From: Gambelia wislizenii
Lineage: Eukaryota > Chordata > Lepidosauria > Squamata > Crotaphytidae
Direction: 5' to 3'
DNA: 64,000 bases
Assembly: GCA_030847615.1 (NCBI GenBank)
Contig: JAUMIR010000004.1
Span: forward strand, 77,965,001 to 78,029,000
Part shown: piece by piece, positions 13,110 to 23,933 of the stretch
Layout: each line of letters starts with the position of its first letter
Numbering within the stretch: the first letter of the stretch is position 1
The notes under the pieces: model-generated
What the model was told of the DNA's origin: nothing
Databases searched by the model: none
The model's input: only the letters and a program-made list of their open reading frames with translations
Made by a program: the position numbers and the translations under genes

Positions 13110-13365
13110 CAGTGGCCAACCAAATGTCACAGGAAAGTCTAGGAGCAGGACCAAAAGACATTGACACTGGCTGATTGCTGGTTCTCAGCAACTGGCATTC
13201 AGATGTGTACTTCCTCCAAACCTCAACACAGCACATAATCACCATGACTTGTATCCCACTTGTCCATACATTTGTCCTGTACCCTCTAAAGCCATTTAAG
13301 CTAGTAGCCATCATACCTTGTAGGAGCAGTTTACATAGGTTATCTAGGCAGTGTGTCAAGTTCTA
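13110..13365 (+). repeat. interspersed repeat, probably a CR1-like LINE 3' UTR
   Basis: Contains 'cagtggccaacca', 'aggagcaggacc', 'ctcagcaactggcattcag' and 'aagccatttaagctagtagcc'. Parts recur at 35772, 40890 and, inverted, 19968. The pattern matches a widespread squamate repeat that I remember as a CR1-type 3' region, but I cannot confirm the family. Orientation is given as that of the 40890 copy. Confidence 0.5.
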
Positions 13366-14387
13366 GTTCCTTTTGTCTGTTCATAGTCTCCTGCCAAATG
13401 ACTAAGAAAGTCTTTCTGGAGTCTTGTGCTAGATGACTTTCTAAGAGGGGAGCACACAAGGGGTGGGGATCAATATCTTCCAGATGCCTGTAACCTATTG
13501 AAAGTCTGACCCAAAGCAGTTCCATTTAATCAATGGGATTTACCCAAGTGTTGACTCCCTATTCAGCAATTGATTCAGTGGGTCTGCTCTAGGATACAAG
13601 CCAATGATGGCTAATTCTATATTGTACAAAATAGTTGCCTTAGTGCTTTCTTAGTCTATATTTCATTATTTGATAATTTATGTGGTCATAAACATTTTAG
13701 AAGTATTTGATAGCATCTACAATGGTACATTTATAACTGTGTGCAAAATAAGGGTTATTATTACAATTTTAAAAAATAAAAATGAATATGCAGTTGGATT
13801 CTGTAATAATTTTAATTATTCTTTTTTTTTTAAAAAAAAATATGTTCTTCTGAAGAAGAGAGGCATACCCAAAATGCACTAAACTTGTGGACATCTTTGA
13901 GGTTAATAAATCTCCTGCACCCTCCTAATATCTGTAAGATGCATAGGGTCTGTTTTAGAAAAAAGCATCTAAGAAATGGAAATGGTGGTGGGAGTGATGA
14001 TGATGTTTACAAGGATAACTTTACATCTGTATTTCGTGCCATCCCCTCTTCTGAGGCTTTCTATACTCTCATATTAAGGCATAATACCATAAGAAGGATT
14101 AGGAGGATAAAAGGTTGTGAAGAAGTAGAATCAAAACAGTATATGTAAAAAATTTTTAAAAAACCCTCCATGTCCATCAATTTACACTCCTTCACTGGCA
14201 GAGGATAGACATTTTTCCTTGGCACATGCATGTGAACACCAATACGCAAATGCAGACATTTCTTAAAATGTCTAGCTGAAAACACCTAACTGTAAGCATA
14301 CAGCCTTGTAGGAGAGATCCCCTATTGAAGATCAGCTAACTTGTGCTGGGCTGCTGTTGTGGGACAACCTGCTCTCTACAGACTCTC
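13366..14387. other. no supported gene
   Basis: Unrecognised AT-rich sequence with short poly-A/T runs near 13820-13840. Confidence 0.4.
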
Positions 14388-14482
14388 TGAATGCATCTAT
14401 ATTACAGTTATTGTAGTATGATAGAACTTTAACTGTCACGGCAACATCCTATAGAATTCTGGGATCTGTAGTTTGGTGAGGT
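14388..14482. mobile_element. half of a hAT-type MITE
   Basis: One arm only ('taactgtcacggcaacatcc', 'gaattctgggatctgtagtt') of the palindromic family at 3763. The second arm is absent. Confidence 0.5.
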
Positions 14483-14528
14483 ACTTAGAAGGCTCTGCAA
14501 ATAGACTTGTGGGTGGGAGATATGTAAT

Positions 14529-14631
14529 AGAATCATAGAATCATAGAATTGCAGAGTTGGAAGAGACCACGAGGGCCATCCAGTCCAACCCCCCTGCCAC
14601 GCAGGAAATCTTGATCAAAGCATCCCCGACA
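14529..14631 (-). mobile_element. CR1 3'-end fragment, very low divergence
   Basis: About 100 bp, essentially identical by eye to 46130-46224 apart from an extra terminal octamer repeat. It starts with 'agaatcatagaatcatag' and ends at '...agcatccccgac'. Extreme 5' truncation is typical for CR1. The near identity indicates recent CR1 activity. Confidence 0.88.
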
Positions 14632-14699
14632 TAGAATGAAACCATCTGTAGGTGAGGCTTAATTGTTTCTGGGCCATGTTGTATTCTTCCTTAAGAACA

Positions 14700-15475
14700 A
14701 CAGCCACCCTCCCCCAGCAGCATTAATGGTTGAGCCAGGGGAGGTGTTTTAATGATCACATGGAAGAGAGCACAGGATTGGCCATGGCGTGGCTACGCCA
14801 GGGCTGGGAGGAGGTAGGGGTGGAGCTTGCCTCATTTAACCCCTTGCTGCCCCTGGCCTCTTCCTCTTTTGCTTTGCAACGACCCACGCACCCGCCTCTG
14901 TCACAGTATGAGTTCTCTGGTCACGTCTTGGGCCGGGTAGGAATTTTTACCCACTCTTTTACAGGGGGGGAGGTGTTTGCCTACCCCATACTGTCACTTT
15001 GGAATCGGACAATTGCCTTTGGGTGAGGTCTTAAATAGGCAGTCACTGGTAGGGAGTGGGGAGACAGGGTACTTGGAGTTCACCTATGGCACCCCCATTT
15101 CGGGTTGAAGGATGGGCTTATCAAACTGCACCTGCATATCATGCGGATGGGGTGCAGGGAAATAGGCTATCCTTGAGGCTGGCATGAGGATATAACCCTC
15201 GTTAGAAGTCATGAGGCTTGAGGGTTTATGTTCTGGTGTATGGCCTTCCAGTAGATGATGCCCGGGGGGGGGCATCTCGGGTACTGGGATCCCCCTCGGG
15301 GCTCAGGTGTTTCGCCCAGGGAAGCTGCGAGACAGGTCCAGGATGACCATCTGCTCCAACCGGTCCTGCACTGGGTCTGCCTTTGGGTTCGCATACCCCA
15401 GGAAATAAACAAATAAATAGGTATGATAATAAATAAAGTGGCCCACATTTCAGCCCATCTTCTGTGTCCTGTCTT
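14700..15475 (+). repeat. LTR-like repeat, copy A
   Basis: Aligns in order with 25640-26790. Shared elements are a TATA-like block ('gcttgcctcatttaacc'), 'ttgcctaccccata', 'ggcacccccatt', a 'gggctcaggtgt' block, then 'aataaagtggccc', with an AATAAA polyadenylation-type signal followed by 'ttcagcccatcttctgt'. A promoter-like start and AATAAA near the end suggest a solo LTR or DIRS-type terminal repeat. No internal coding region is adjacent and no clean flanking duplication was found. Confidence 0.5.
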
Positions 15476-15569
15476 GTTATTCCATGTGTTAATCATTAAC
15501 ATGTTACATACAGTCCTTACTTTGGATGCCAGGCTATTTCCAGTGGCACAATGCACTTTTCACAAACGT

Positions 15570-16104
15570 CTGTTGAAACAGCTGCATTTGGCTACCAGTC
15601 CATTTCTGGGCAGATTTCAAAGTGCTGGTTTTGACCTTTAAAGCCCTAAATAGCTTGGGTCCAGACTATCTGAAAGACCATATCTCCCTATACAAGCTGG
15701 CCCCAAGTGTTAAGATTGGCAGGGGAAGGCTTTCTCTCAGTTCCACCATGTTCACAGGTGTGGTTAGTGAGGATTTGGGAGACAGCCTTCTTCGTGGCTG
15801 CTCCCAGGCTGGTCTGGGTGACCACCTCCCTGCTCTCTTTTTGTCAGCAGCTAAAGGCGTTTTTATTTAGGAAGGCATTTGAAATGTGAATTTTAATTGG
15901 TGTGCTGCTTTTAATGTTGTATTTTTAGGATTTTATGTTTTTAATTCATGCGTTTTAAACTATATTTTAACAACTGGTAATTTAGTTTAATTTTTAAAAA
16001 ACTTATGTAACTTGTGATGTTTTAGCTGTATTTTTTAATGATTGTAGCTGCCTTGAATCCCATCTTGGGAGACAGGCAGGAAATAAATCCAATTAAATAA
16101 ATGT
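15570..16104 (+). pseudogene. L2 LINE ORF2 C-terminus and 3' end
   Basis: Plus-strand translation gives the L2 C-terminal signature ('LTFKALNSLGPDYLKDH') followed by the region that in L2 leads into 'FKK-LKT-LF'-type residues ('KGVFI'). A 3' UTR then ends in 'gacaggcaggaaataaatcc' with AAAT-type tail units. It is 5' truncated and frame-broken. Confidence 0.78.
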
Positions 16105-16129
16105 TAATATTGCAGCTGTATCTAGGTCC

Positions 16130-16776
16130 CTTTTGGACAGAGATTGCCTTCTCACAGTTTTTCATTTCTAAGTAATAACCAGGGTTAACTACTGCAATGG
16201 GTGGCATGTTACACTGACCTGGCCAATCTTTCAGTAATTCAGTTTGGTCCAAAATGCAAAAGCTGGTTTGATTACATAGTTCACCCTTCACCAGGGTTGA
16301 AACAGTTCCATTGGCTTCTCATACTCTCTTGGGCACAATTCAAGGTGTAGGTCTTAGCATTTAAAATTTAACATGGCTTGGAAGCAGGGTACTTTAAGTA
16401 CTCCTTATACTTCTATCAACCTACCCATGCACTGCGGCCCCTCTGAATTACCCCACCTGCTGAGATATGGGCCTTCACTACTGTGGAATGCTTTTCCTTG
16501 GCTTTGTTTGTCTGTTGTCTCCACATTTGTCCTTCTGCTTTGGGAATCTTTTTTTTAAATCCAGATCTGATCATTCTGATCACTTGACATTTTATTTTGC
16601 TTTGAAATCCTGGATGTTTGAATTTTATCGGGTTTACTGAATGGATATCTCCTCCTGGAAATTATAGTTTCTGATTTTCTTTAAAAAATATATATATGGA
16701 TTTTTGCATTTATGTTTTTGGAACCCAACTCAAAAGTGTTTGGGGAGAGCCAGGTTATAATTTTATTAAATAAACA
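16130..16776 (+). pseudogene. second L2 LINE C-terminal fragment
   Basis: Independent L2 copy in the same orientation immediately after the first. In mixed frames it reads 'DYCNA-', 'SWFDYIVHPS', 'QFHWLL', 'FTTVECFSLAL', and it ends in an 'ttttattaaataaac' tail. It is more decayed than the first copy. Two adjacent 3' ends in the same orientation suggest either tandem insertion or insertion near an existing tail. Confidence 0.65.
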
Positions 16777-17592
16777 ATCAAACTATTACATGCTTGATGT
16801 AACCAGTAAAAGACGCAATAGCAAAATCTATATTCACTGATACAGCTTTTATTTGTTTTTAAAAGTAGTTCTCTGGTTGTCATGCTCTGGACTTAGTAAA
16901 TGGATAGATACAAAAAGCTGTATAGGCAGAACAAAAAACCTTGGCTTAATCCAGAAAAATCATAAGGGCAGTAAAAGAAAGAAACCTTGGTCTGCTCCAT
17001 CTACTGCAGTACTGGGGTAGTTCCAAGAAGATGGTTCATTCAGGTACATAGCTGTGTGGCCATCTGCCTTATCTTTGGCCACCAGCTGGTTTCCTGCAGG
17101 TTCTTTTAAGCACTTCATTTGCTCTTTTGAATAATCTTCACAGTTGCATTTGATCATGAACAGTTACATTTGATCCTCTTCTCACAGGAATTCTTATTTT
17201 AAACAACTATCATCATCCTTTGCTTTCATGCCTGTCTGCATGCACAGGATAGCTCAACACCAAAGCTAAATTTATAGATGTTTAACACTTAATGAACTCT
17301 ACATCAAATGATGGTTTGATGGTGGAAATGGCTACCACAGATAAAGCTTTAGTGTTTCCTGAGATCACCTTAAACACAATACTTTTTAAATGGTTGCTCA
17401 CATATTCAGTTGAGACATCAAGTAATAAGTCAAAGGCTGTGTGCAGACAAAAGCTTATTGGATGACTGTAACCAGTATAGCACAGGCGTTGTTATTCTTG
17501 ATATGCACATATTTCCCTCCCTGGTGTACTGTGGTCTCTAATTAAACTTGGCTTGCATATTTCTGTAGTGCTTCAAATTATGCATGGGTAGA
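16777..17592. other. no supported gene
   Basis: Unrecognised sequence. Confidence 0.4.
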
Positions 17593-17666
17593 AATCATAG
17601 AATCATAGAGCTGGAACACAAGGACCATCCAGTCCAACCCCCTGCCATGCAGGAATACACAACGAT
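17593..17666 (-). mobile_element. CR1 3'-end fragment (left arm of an inverted pair)
   Basis: Antisense CR1 terminus ('aatcatagaatcatagag', 'catccagtccaaccccctgcc'). It faces a sense copy beginning about 48 bp to the right. Confidence 0.8.
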
Positions 17667-17713
17667 TCTGCCTCTGGTTAAATAATAAAAATATATGTCT
17701 GAATAAATATAAT

Positions 17714-17873
17714 GGAATACACTGCCTCGGAGTGTGGTAGAGTCTCCTTCTTTGGAGGTTTTTAAACAGAGGCTGGATGGACATCTGTCGGGAATGATTT
17801 GATTATGTATTCCTGCAAGGCAGGGGGTTGGACTGGACAACCCTTGTGGTCTCTTCCAACTCTATGATTCAAT
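17714..17873 (+). mobile_element. CR1 3'-end fragment (right arm of an inverted pair)
   Basis: Sense CR1 3' end from 'ggaatacactgcctcgg' through 'cagggggttggactgg' to 'ctctatgattc'. With the fragment at 17593 it forms a head-to-head inverted repeat of about 70 bp arms. This could be a CR1 with a 5'-inverted segment plus deletion, or two insertions. Confidence 0.8.
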
Positions 17874-18654
17874 AATTAATACTTTAATATACTTTTAGGA
17901 TAAGCATCCATCTAGGGATATAGCCTTTAAAAAAGGAAAACATGAGCAACAACAATAGGATGCTTCTCTAACATTTCATTTCTTTTAAAGTTTTCTCTTA
18001 AGAATGACATTCACAGCACTAACAACTTTGTTACCTGGTCTACTCCATGTCACTGCTCTCAGGCCAAAAACATACCCCATATCCACACACTAAGATTTTT
18101 GTTTTCCCCCATTACATCTGTATACATCAAGTTAGGGCAAGATTGGGATTAATGTATTTGGGGAGTATTCCTACAGCTCTTAATTTATCGAGTGATGTAT
18201 ATGCAAGTGTGAATTAGCTCTTATTTTCTCATAAGGGTCCTCTGCCAGATGTCCTTCCAGAATTGCTCCTGGAAATCTGGTTGTGGCTCTACTGAGTATA
18301 GCAAAAAATCAATAACGAGATGTACCAGTCTCTTCAGTGTGTCTGAGGTTCAGAACTATGTAACAGAAGTAGGGCCAGGATTGGTCATGTTTCCCTTCTA
18401 GCAAAGGTGATGAGTAGCTCTGCCATTTCAGGAAGATGAATCCATGCTCTCATTTACAGGGGCTACCTATGGTTCTGAAACATATTCTCAAAATAGGTTC
18501 AGCACTGTGGATAGTGCCTGCACAATTCTTCTGTAAAACCAGCATGGATTCACTGCCCTAATATAACAGAGCTATCAGATGCTTCTGCCTGCTACAGAAG
18601 GAAAATAAAGTCAAGCACTCTCAGATCAGCATGAATCTGGCTGACAGACTATGC
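17874..18654. other. no supported gene
   Basis: Unrecognised sequence. Confidence 0.4.
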
Positions 18655-18870
18655 CTGTTGTAATAGTTGTTATAGTTATTTTAAAACAATTTTTAAAAGC
18701 AGTTTAAAATAATAAAAAGCTGTCTTAAAAACAGTACAGTTAAAACTATAAAAACAGCACCCTCTTAGAAGCCTTTTCTAGTAGGAAGCCCTTTATAGTA
18801 GGATGTTGTAAGCAGGGACTAACCAGGATGCTGTGAAGGGTGGGGTGGTATGTTCCACAGAACTTCAGGA
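18655..18870 (-). mobile_element. degenerate L2-type 3' UTR
   Basis: Contains A-rich 'ttaaaacaattt' units, 'agaagcctttt' and a 'gggtggtatgttccacag' block in the same order as the antisense 3' UTRs at 1185 and 20163. Confidence 0.45.
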
Positions 18871-19384
18871 ATGTAAAGGACAAACAGTGACCATTGACTT
18901 ATAAAGAGTGCAAGTTAAGGGGTTAGTCCCTCTCTTTTTAATTATGTGTCTACACCAGCCTTTTTCAATCTGCTGCTCCAACTTCCATCATCCCCAGACA
19001 ACATGGCAAATGAAGATAATGGGACACCAGGTTGAGGAAATTCATGCACACTCACTATACATATGCTTGTTCATCTCTCCAGCCCCCACACTGCAAAGTG
19101 AGTTAGATTCCTGTGTCTACTTGCTGCTACTGTAGGCTGCTGCACACAACCTAGCAGGCAGGATAATAAAATGCATCAAAATAGACTCCCTTAGGGAAAG
19201 GTTATTAATCACAGATAAAGTGTCCAATCCTGACTAAGTGCTTCAGAAGTGCTCTAATCGGAGATAAAGCTGATAAGTAAGGTACTCTCCGAGAGGTAGC
19301 AAACAAAAGCGAAAAGCACAACAAGCCCTTTTGGTTGCAGCAGAAACTTATCAGCCAATCACTATCCTGTAGACTGGGAGGGGA

Positions 19385-19511
19385 AAAACTTTGGGCCTCC
19401 ATATGTTTTGGATTACAGTTTCCACACTCCCTTGCCATTGCCCATGCTAGTTGGGGCTTCAGGGAACTGAAACCCCAAACATCTTGAAGACCAAATTTTC
19501 CCCAGCCCTGA
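19385..19511. mobile_element. hAT-type palindromic MITE (second family)
   Basis: Left arm 'gggcctccatatgttttgga' is mirrored by 'ccccaaacatcttgaagacc'. The centre holds the 'catgctagttggggct' block. This is the familiar amniote MITE whose arms resemble 'cctccagatgttttggact'. Related partial copies lie at 20145, 30592, 44785 and 56785. Confidence 0.6.
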
Positions 19512-19519
19512 AGGCACAT

Positions 19520-19540
19520 ACACACACACACACACACACC
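19520..19540. repeat. (CA)n microsatellite
   Basis: About ten CA units directly after the MITE at 19385. Confidence 0.85.
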
Positions 19541-19967
19541 ATGCAAGGATATAGGCTGAAGAGGTATATGCCCATATCCATTCCAAATAAGTTTGCATGT
19601 ACAAAACAAATGGCAGTCTTGCACCCTGGACCTGTTTCTCACAGTTCCTAGCAAGACAGGGAGCATGAGGGGCTATGTCTCTCTCACCTCTTGTATTATA
19701 ACTTTTGAACAGCATGTTTGGAGGCAGATGAAAGAAGCCACCTACCCCTTCTTATCCTTTCTTGTCACTTCTCCTCCTGGAACGGTCTTATTTGCAGGTG
19801 TGCAATCAAAATGCAGCAGCAGAATTACCTGCAGCATGAAATGACAGACTGTTTTGCTTACTCATTAGCAGATCTGCTGGTATGAGATGGGGGAAGGGAG
19901 GATGCGAATGAAAATGTATCTCTTCAAATGCCAGTCTGAAGCCCTTCCTGAAGTAAAAAAAAAATTA

Positions 19968-20056
19968 TGCAGTTCACTTCCATACGATGTGGAGATGACC
20001 ACTAGCTTAAATGGCTCTGAAGGTATATTACAAACAAATTCATGTAAGATCCATAA
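19968..20056 (-). repeat. fragment of the 13110-type interspersed repeat
   Basis: Reverse complement reads 'gagccatttaagctagtggt' and continues into a match with 13255-13340. Opposite orientation to that copy. Confidence 0.5.
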
Positions 20057-20162
20057 GTTGATAGGCAAACTGAAGGCACACACACACACTTGTCAACAGC
20101 TATTAACTATGATTGCAATGTGACCGCCTTCCTCTACCTAGGTCCCTCTAGATGTGTTGGAC

Positions 20163-20480
20163 TACAATGCCCTTTATTTATTTATATTAATTTATATGCT
20201 ACCTTTCTCCCAGAAGGGACCCAAGGTGGTTCACAAAATTACATAAAATACAATCTAAAACCATTAAAAAAAACTCACAACAAGTTAAAAAATTAAAATA
20301 AGCAGCATTAAAAAAATATATGTATATAAAAAACACACCCCAATAAAACCTCCATAACCCCAGCTATGTATTAAAAGCCTGCTTGTATAAAAATGTTTTT
20401 GCCTGTCAGTGAAAAGAAAGCAGGGAGGAGACTAGCCTATAACTTCAAAGGTATTTTAGCACTATTCAAAAGACTGGTCT
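20163..20480 (-). mobile_element. L2-type LINE 3' UTR
   Basis: Antisense (ATTT)n tail, 'tatgctacctttctcccag', A-rich 3' UTR and 'aagcagggaggagactag' block, parallel to the copy at 1185. No coding remnant. Confidence 0.65.
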
Positions 20481-20876
20481 TTAAAAAAAATAGCCTAGCC
20501 TAGAGAATGGGAAGTGTGCTGTTTAAATTAGTCTAATTTTTGTCATGCACTGAAAACAGCATCTGGAATACAGGACTTTCCAAGACTCATCATACAATGC
20601 ACGGGTAACTAGTGTTTTGATGAATTTGAAGCACAAAATATCTATCAAGTATTGTGGATAATTCCCTGTGAAAATTGGTCACATGAAACAGAGACTGCCA
20701 AGATCGCAGGTTACCAACTGTCTTGCTCAGGTCTTGCAAACTCAGGGTTGTGATGCCTTGTTTGAATCAATCCACCTGTAGTGCAATCTCTCCCTTTTCC
20801 TACTACCTTCCACTCTACCAAGCATTACCATCTTTTCCAATGAGTCATCTCATGATATGTCCAAAATAAGATAGGT
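20481..20876. other. no supported gene
   Basis: Unrecognised sequence leading to the TIR element at 20877. Confidence 0.4.
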
Positions 20877-21494
20877 GATTATCAGATGGGGGAAAAAAAT
20901 AGCATTCCTGTCTCACAATATCCTCTCCCTCCCCTCTTCCATCCCCATCCCAGCATGGTAGTCAAAAGTTTCAAACCAACCTTTGCCACACGTTGTTCCC
21001 TCCCCCTGGCAGCCCAGGAGTGAATGGAGCTCGAACAGAGCCCATTCACTTTCTGGAATAGAAATACTGGCTGTTCTTGTGAGAGGATGAGCACGCGGGA
21101 AATTCAAAAATAAAAGCCCAAATAAAATAGAAAAAGTGACAGCAAGCACAAAAATACACTTAAAAACAAAACAAAACAAGGAAGCTGGGAAGGGTACAAA
21201 AAAGTGTGTCACTTACCTTGATGTCCTGATCGCACCCGGAAGTGTTTGGCATGGCCCTCCCACTGATGCTGGCATCACGCCAGCATAAAGGGGCACCGTT
21301 TCAGAGACACATCGTTCTGTTACAGAAACAGAATGGGGGATCTATTCACAGCTTAGCCATGAATAAAAAGGAGTGCCAGCAAAACAGCAGCAGCATGGGA
21401 GCATAACGAGAGGGGAACGATGACATCTAAAAGGGAAGTCATTTAGCAATCTCCCGGCGTTCGTATAATGCCATATTTAACCCATCTGATAATC
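20877..21494. mobile_element. candidate 618-bp TIR element
   Basis: Left end GATTATCAGATGGG and right end CCCATCTGATAATC are perfect 14-bp inverted repeats. The interior is distinctly more GC- and CpG-containing than the flanks ('gatcgcacccggaag', 'gcatcacgccagcataaag', 'aatctcccggcgttcg'), supporting a discrete insertion. No transposase and no clear target duplication. Superfamily unknown. Confidence 0.6.
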
Positions 21495-21826
21495 TCCATA
21501 GCCTCAGTTTGGTTATCTTCACTACTAGTGAGAGTTCAGGCTTGATTTGTTCTAAGACTCATTCATTTGTCTTTTTAGCAGTCCATGGAGAACTCTCCTC
21601 CAGCATCACAGTTCAAATGAGTTGATTTTCTTTCTGTCAGCTTTTTTCATCATCCAGCTTTCACAACCATACATAGAAACTGGAAATACCAATGTGTGGA
21701 TGATTCTGAATTTGACATTTAATGATATGAAAAGTCTATGGAAAGCCAATGTCCAAATGCAAATATAGGCCTACCATGAGGCTTTGAGGACTGTTATAAT
21801 AAATATCTTTAGGGTGTAAACAAGTA

Positions 21827-22790
21827 CAGTAGCACCCCCATATCTGCTGATTTGCCATCCGCTGATTCAATAATTCACAGTTGGTGACAGTGGGGGTGGG
21901 AGGGGATGGGGGAGGGAGGTGAAGAGGAGATCTCATCTCTCTTCTTCCTTCCCTCAGGATGGCTCCAGTGGCGATGGCAGGGGGAGTGAAGGGAGGAGGA
22001 GAGATCTTGTGGTTGGTGGCCAGGGGTCTCCAGAGGCCTGGGAGGCTGCTGCGGCAGTGGCTATTGCTGTGGTGGAGGAGTCCTGGGAGGCTGTGCAGCA
22101 GCAGTGCGTGGTGGTGTCAGTGGTGGTGGAGGAGGCCTAGGAGTCCACGGTGGCATGCAGCGACGGTGTTGGTGGAGGCAGCCTAGGAGGCCACGGCGGC
22201 AACAGTGTTGTTGGTAGTGGTGGTGGTGGTGGAGGAAGAGGCAGCCAAGGAGGAGGAGGAGGTGGCAGCAGCAACTTAAGAGGCTGCAACAGCCTGCAAA
22301 GGTCTCAGTGGTGGTGAAGGAGGTAGCTGCCTAGGAGGAGGAGGCAGCAGTGTGCTGTGGCAGTGGTGTCGGTAGTGGGGGTGGAGATGGCCGCCTAGGA
22401 GGAGGCGGAGGCAGCAGTGCGCAGTGGCAGTGGAGGAGGAAGAGGCCATCTAGGAGGCTGTGGCAGTGGTGGCAGCGTGCGGCGGCAGTGGTGTTTGTGT
22501 CAGTGGTGGAGGAGGAAGTGGCCTAGGAGGCTGCAGCGGTGTCTGTGGTGGAGGAGGAGGCCGTCTAGGAGGCCATGGCAGCAGTGACGGTGTGCGGCAG
22601 TGGTGGGGTGGTAGAGGAGGAGGTCTTGGAGGTGGTGGCCTAGGTGGGCCGGGTGGCAGCATTGGACTGGGCCACAAGCCTCCCTCCTTTCCTTCCTCCT
22701 CCTCCTCCAGGGTGTTTGCTATTATCTGTGGATTTCATTATCCATGGGGGGACCCGGAACCAATCCCCCACGGATACCGGGGTGCTACTG
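21827..22790. mobile_element. Tigger-like element with internal GC-rich minisatellite, 964 bp
   Basis: Ends are CAGTAGCACCCC and GGGGTGCTACTG, exact 12-bp inverted repeats, bounded by TA on both sides (21825-21826, 22791-22792). Subterminal sequence ('ttatccatggggggacccgg', 'aaccaatcccccacggatac') is that of the Tigger-type MITE family at 10181. The interior, about 21960-22700, is replaced by a purine/GGAGG-rich variable repeat. Long open frames across it on both strands are compositional artefacts. Confidence 0.8.
21960..22700. repeat. GGAGGC-rich minisatellite, G-quadruplex-prone
   Basis: Loosely repeated units built from 'ctaggagg(c)', 'gtggtggtggaggagg' and 'ggcagcagtg'. Plus-strand G runs of two to four are very dense, giving many potential G-quadruplex arrangements. 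It is confined within the Tigger-like element. Confidence 0.75.
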
Positions 22791-23281
22791 TATAGATAAT
22801 TTTAGCAACAAGCCCATTGTAGAAGTGCAATTATGAGCCATGTACCTGTAGGAGTAATGAGTCTAAAAAATAAAATTGTATTAAAAATTTCAGGATCTAG
22901 TCCTTTTTAAAAAAACAACAAGAATTATTTCCTTTAAAAAAGAGAGTTTAAAAATCATTCATTTACAGAGTGCACTTAAGAATGCTGACTTAAGCTCAAT
23001 TAACATTTAAAAAGTGTATTCAGAGATCTGAGATGACTCAGTTAAATTACTCATTACAAAACAAAGGAGTCAGTTTAAAATGCAAATCAAAAGTTTACTG
23101 GAGGTATATCAATCTCAATCTACATACTAAAACAAACTTTAAAAAGAGGTTCCTAACTGACTAATGGTATTTAGGGTAGGAAAACTCACCAGCCTACAGC
23201 GGTAGAAGGCTGCATGGTAAAACATCATTGCATGGTTACAGGAAAGAAGGTTAAAGATGCTTTAAGATGAAGATGGCTAAA
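22791..23281. other. no supported gene
   Basis: AT-rich unrecognised sequence upstream of a direct repeat. Confidence 0.4.
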
Positions 23282-23527
23282 GATGGCTCCAGCCTCATGG
23301 AGACATAAACTTAAAAGAGAACTTACACAGAGTAATAAAATTTAAATTAGGTCATGTGTGGAATGACCCAGCACTCCAGTTGGCTGGAAGTGCCCAGTGA
23401 AATAAGAGAAAGGGAACTTGGGAGAACAAAAGGCATGCAGGGAAAAACCCTAGACTTATCTTAGGATGTGAATGAGGTACACAAGATTGCTTTTACATTA
23501 CAATGATTATTTCCCCACATACTACAG
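23282..23527 (+). repeat. direct repeat, unit 1
   Basis: From 'atggctccagcc' to 'ttccccacatactacag'. Aligns end to end with 23694-23933 at roughly 80% identity with small indels (for example 'taaattaggtcatgtg', 'agatt' and 'catgcagggaaaaa' blocks). No open frame. Confidence 0.8.
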
Positions 23528-23693
23528 TACCACTTTGATCAGGCTGACTTTTTCTTGTTTAAATAGGAGCTACATTTGAGCAGTATTCCTTAGCTGGCAC
23601 ATTTGCCATTTATATAGCCAGTTCTCCCTTTCTGGAAGCAGTGCTGTTCACAGTGTTGATTAGGTGGTCCCTATGTACATAGCAAAGCAAAGG

Positions 23694-23933
23694 CAAATAT
23701 GGCTCCAGCCACATGGAGACAAAACTTAAAAGGAACTTAGACAAAGTGTCATAATATTTAAATTAGGTCATGTGATGAATGACCCATTGCTCTAGTTGGC
23801 TGTATTTACCTAGTGAAAGGAGAAGGGGGAGTGGAAGAACTGATGCATGCAGGGAAAAATTCCTAAACTGAACTTAACATGGGATACACAAGATTGTATT
23901 GCACTACAATAACGATTTCCCCACATACTACAG
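23694..23933 (+). repeat. direct repeat, unit 2
   Basis: Second unit, same orientation, offset about 412 bp. The 166-bp spacer is not repeated. Could be a local duplication or the two terminal repeats of a short element. Confidence 0.8.

Noticed and set aside
22450..22795. Gly-rich and Pro-rich open frames within the Tigger-like element
   Set aside because: Translations of the GGAGGC minisatellite on both strands; compositional, no gene evidence.
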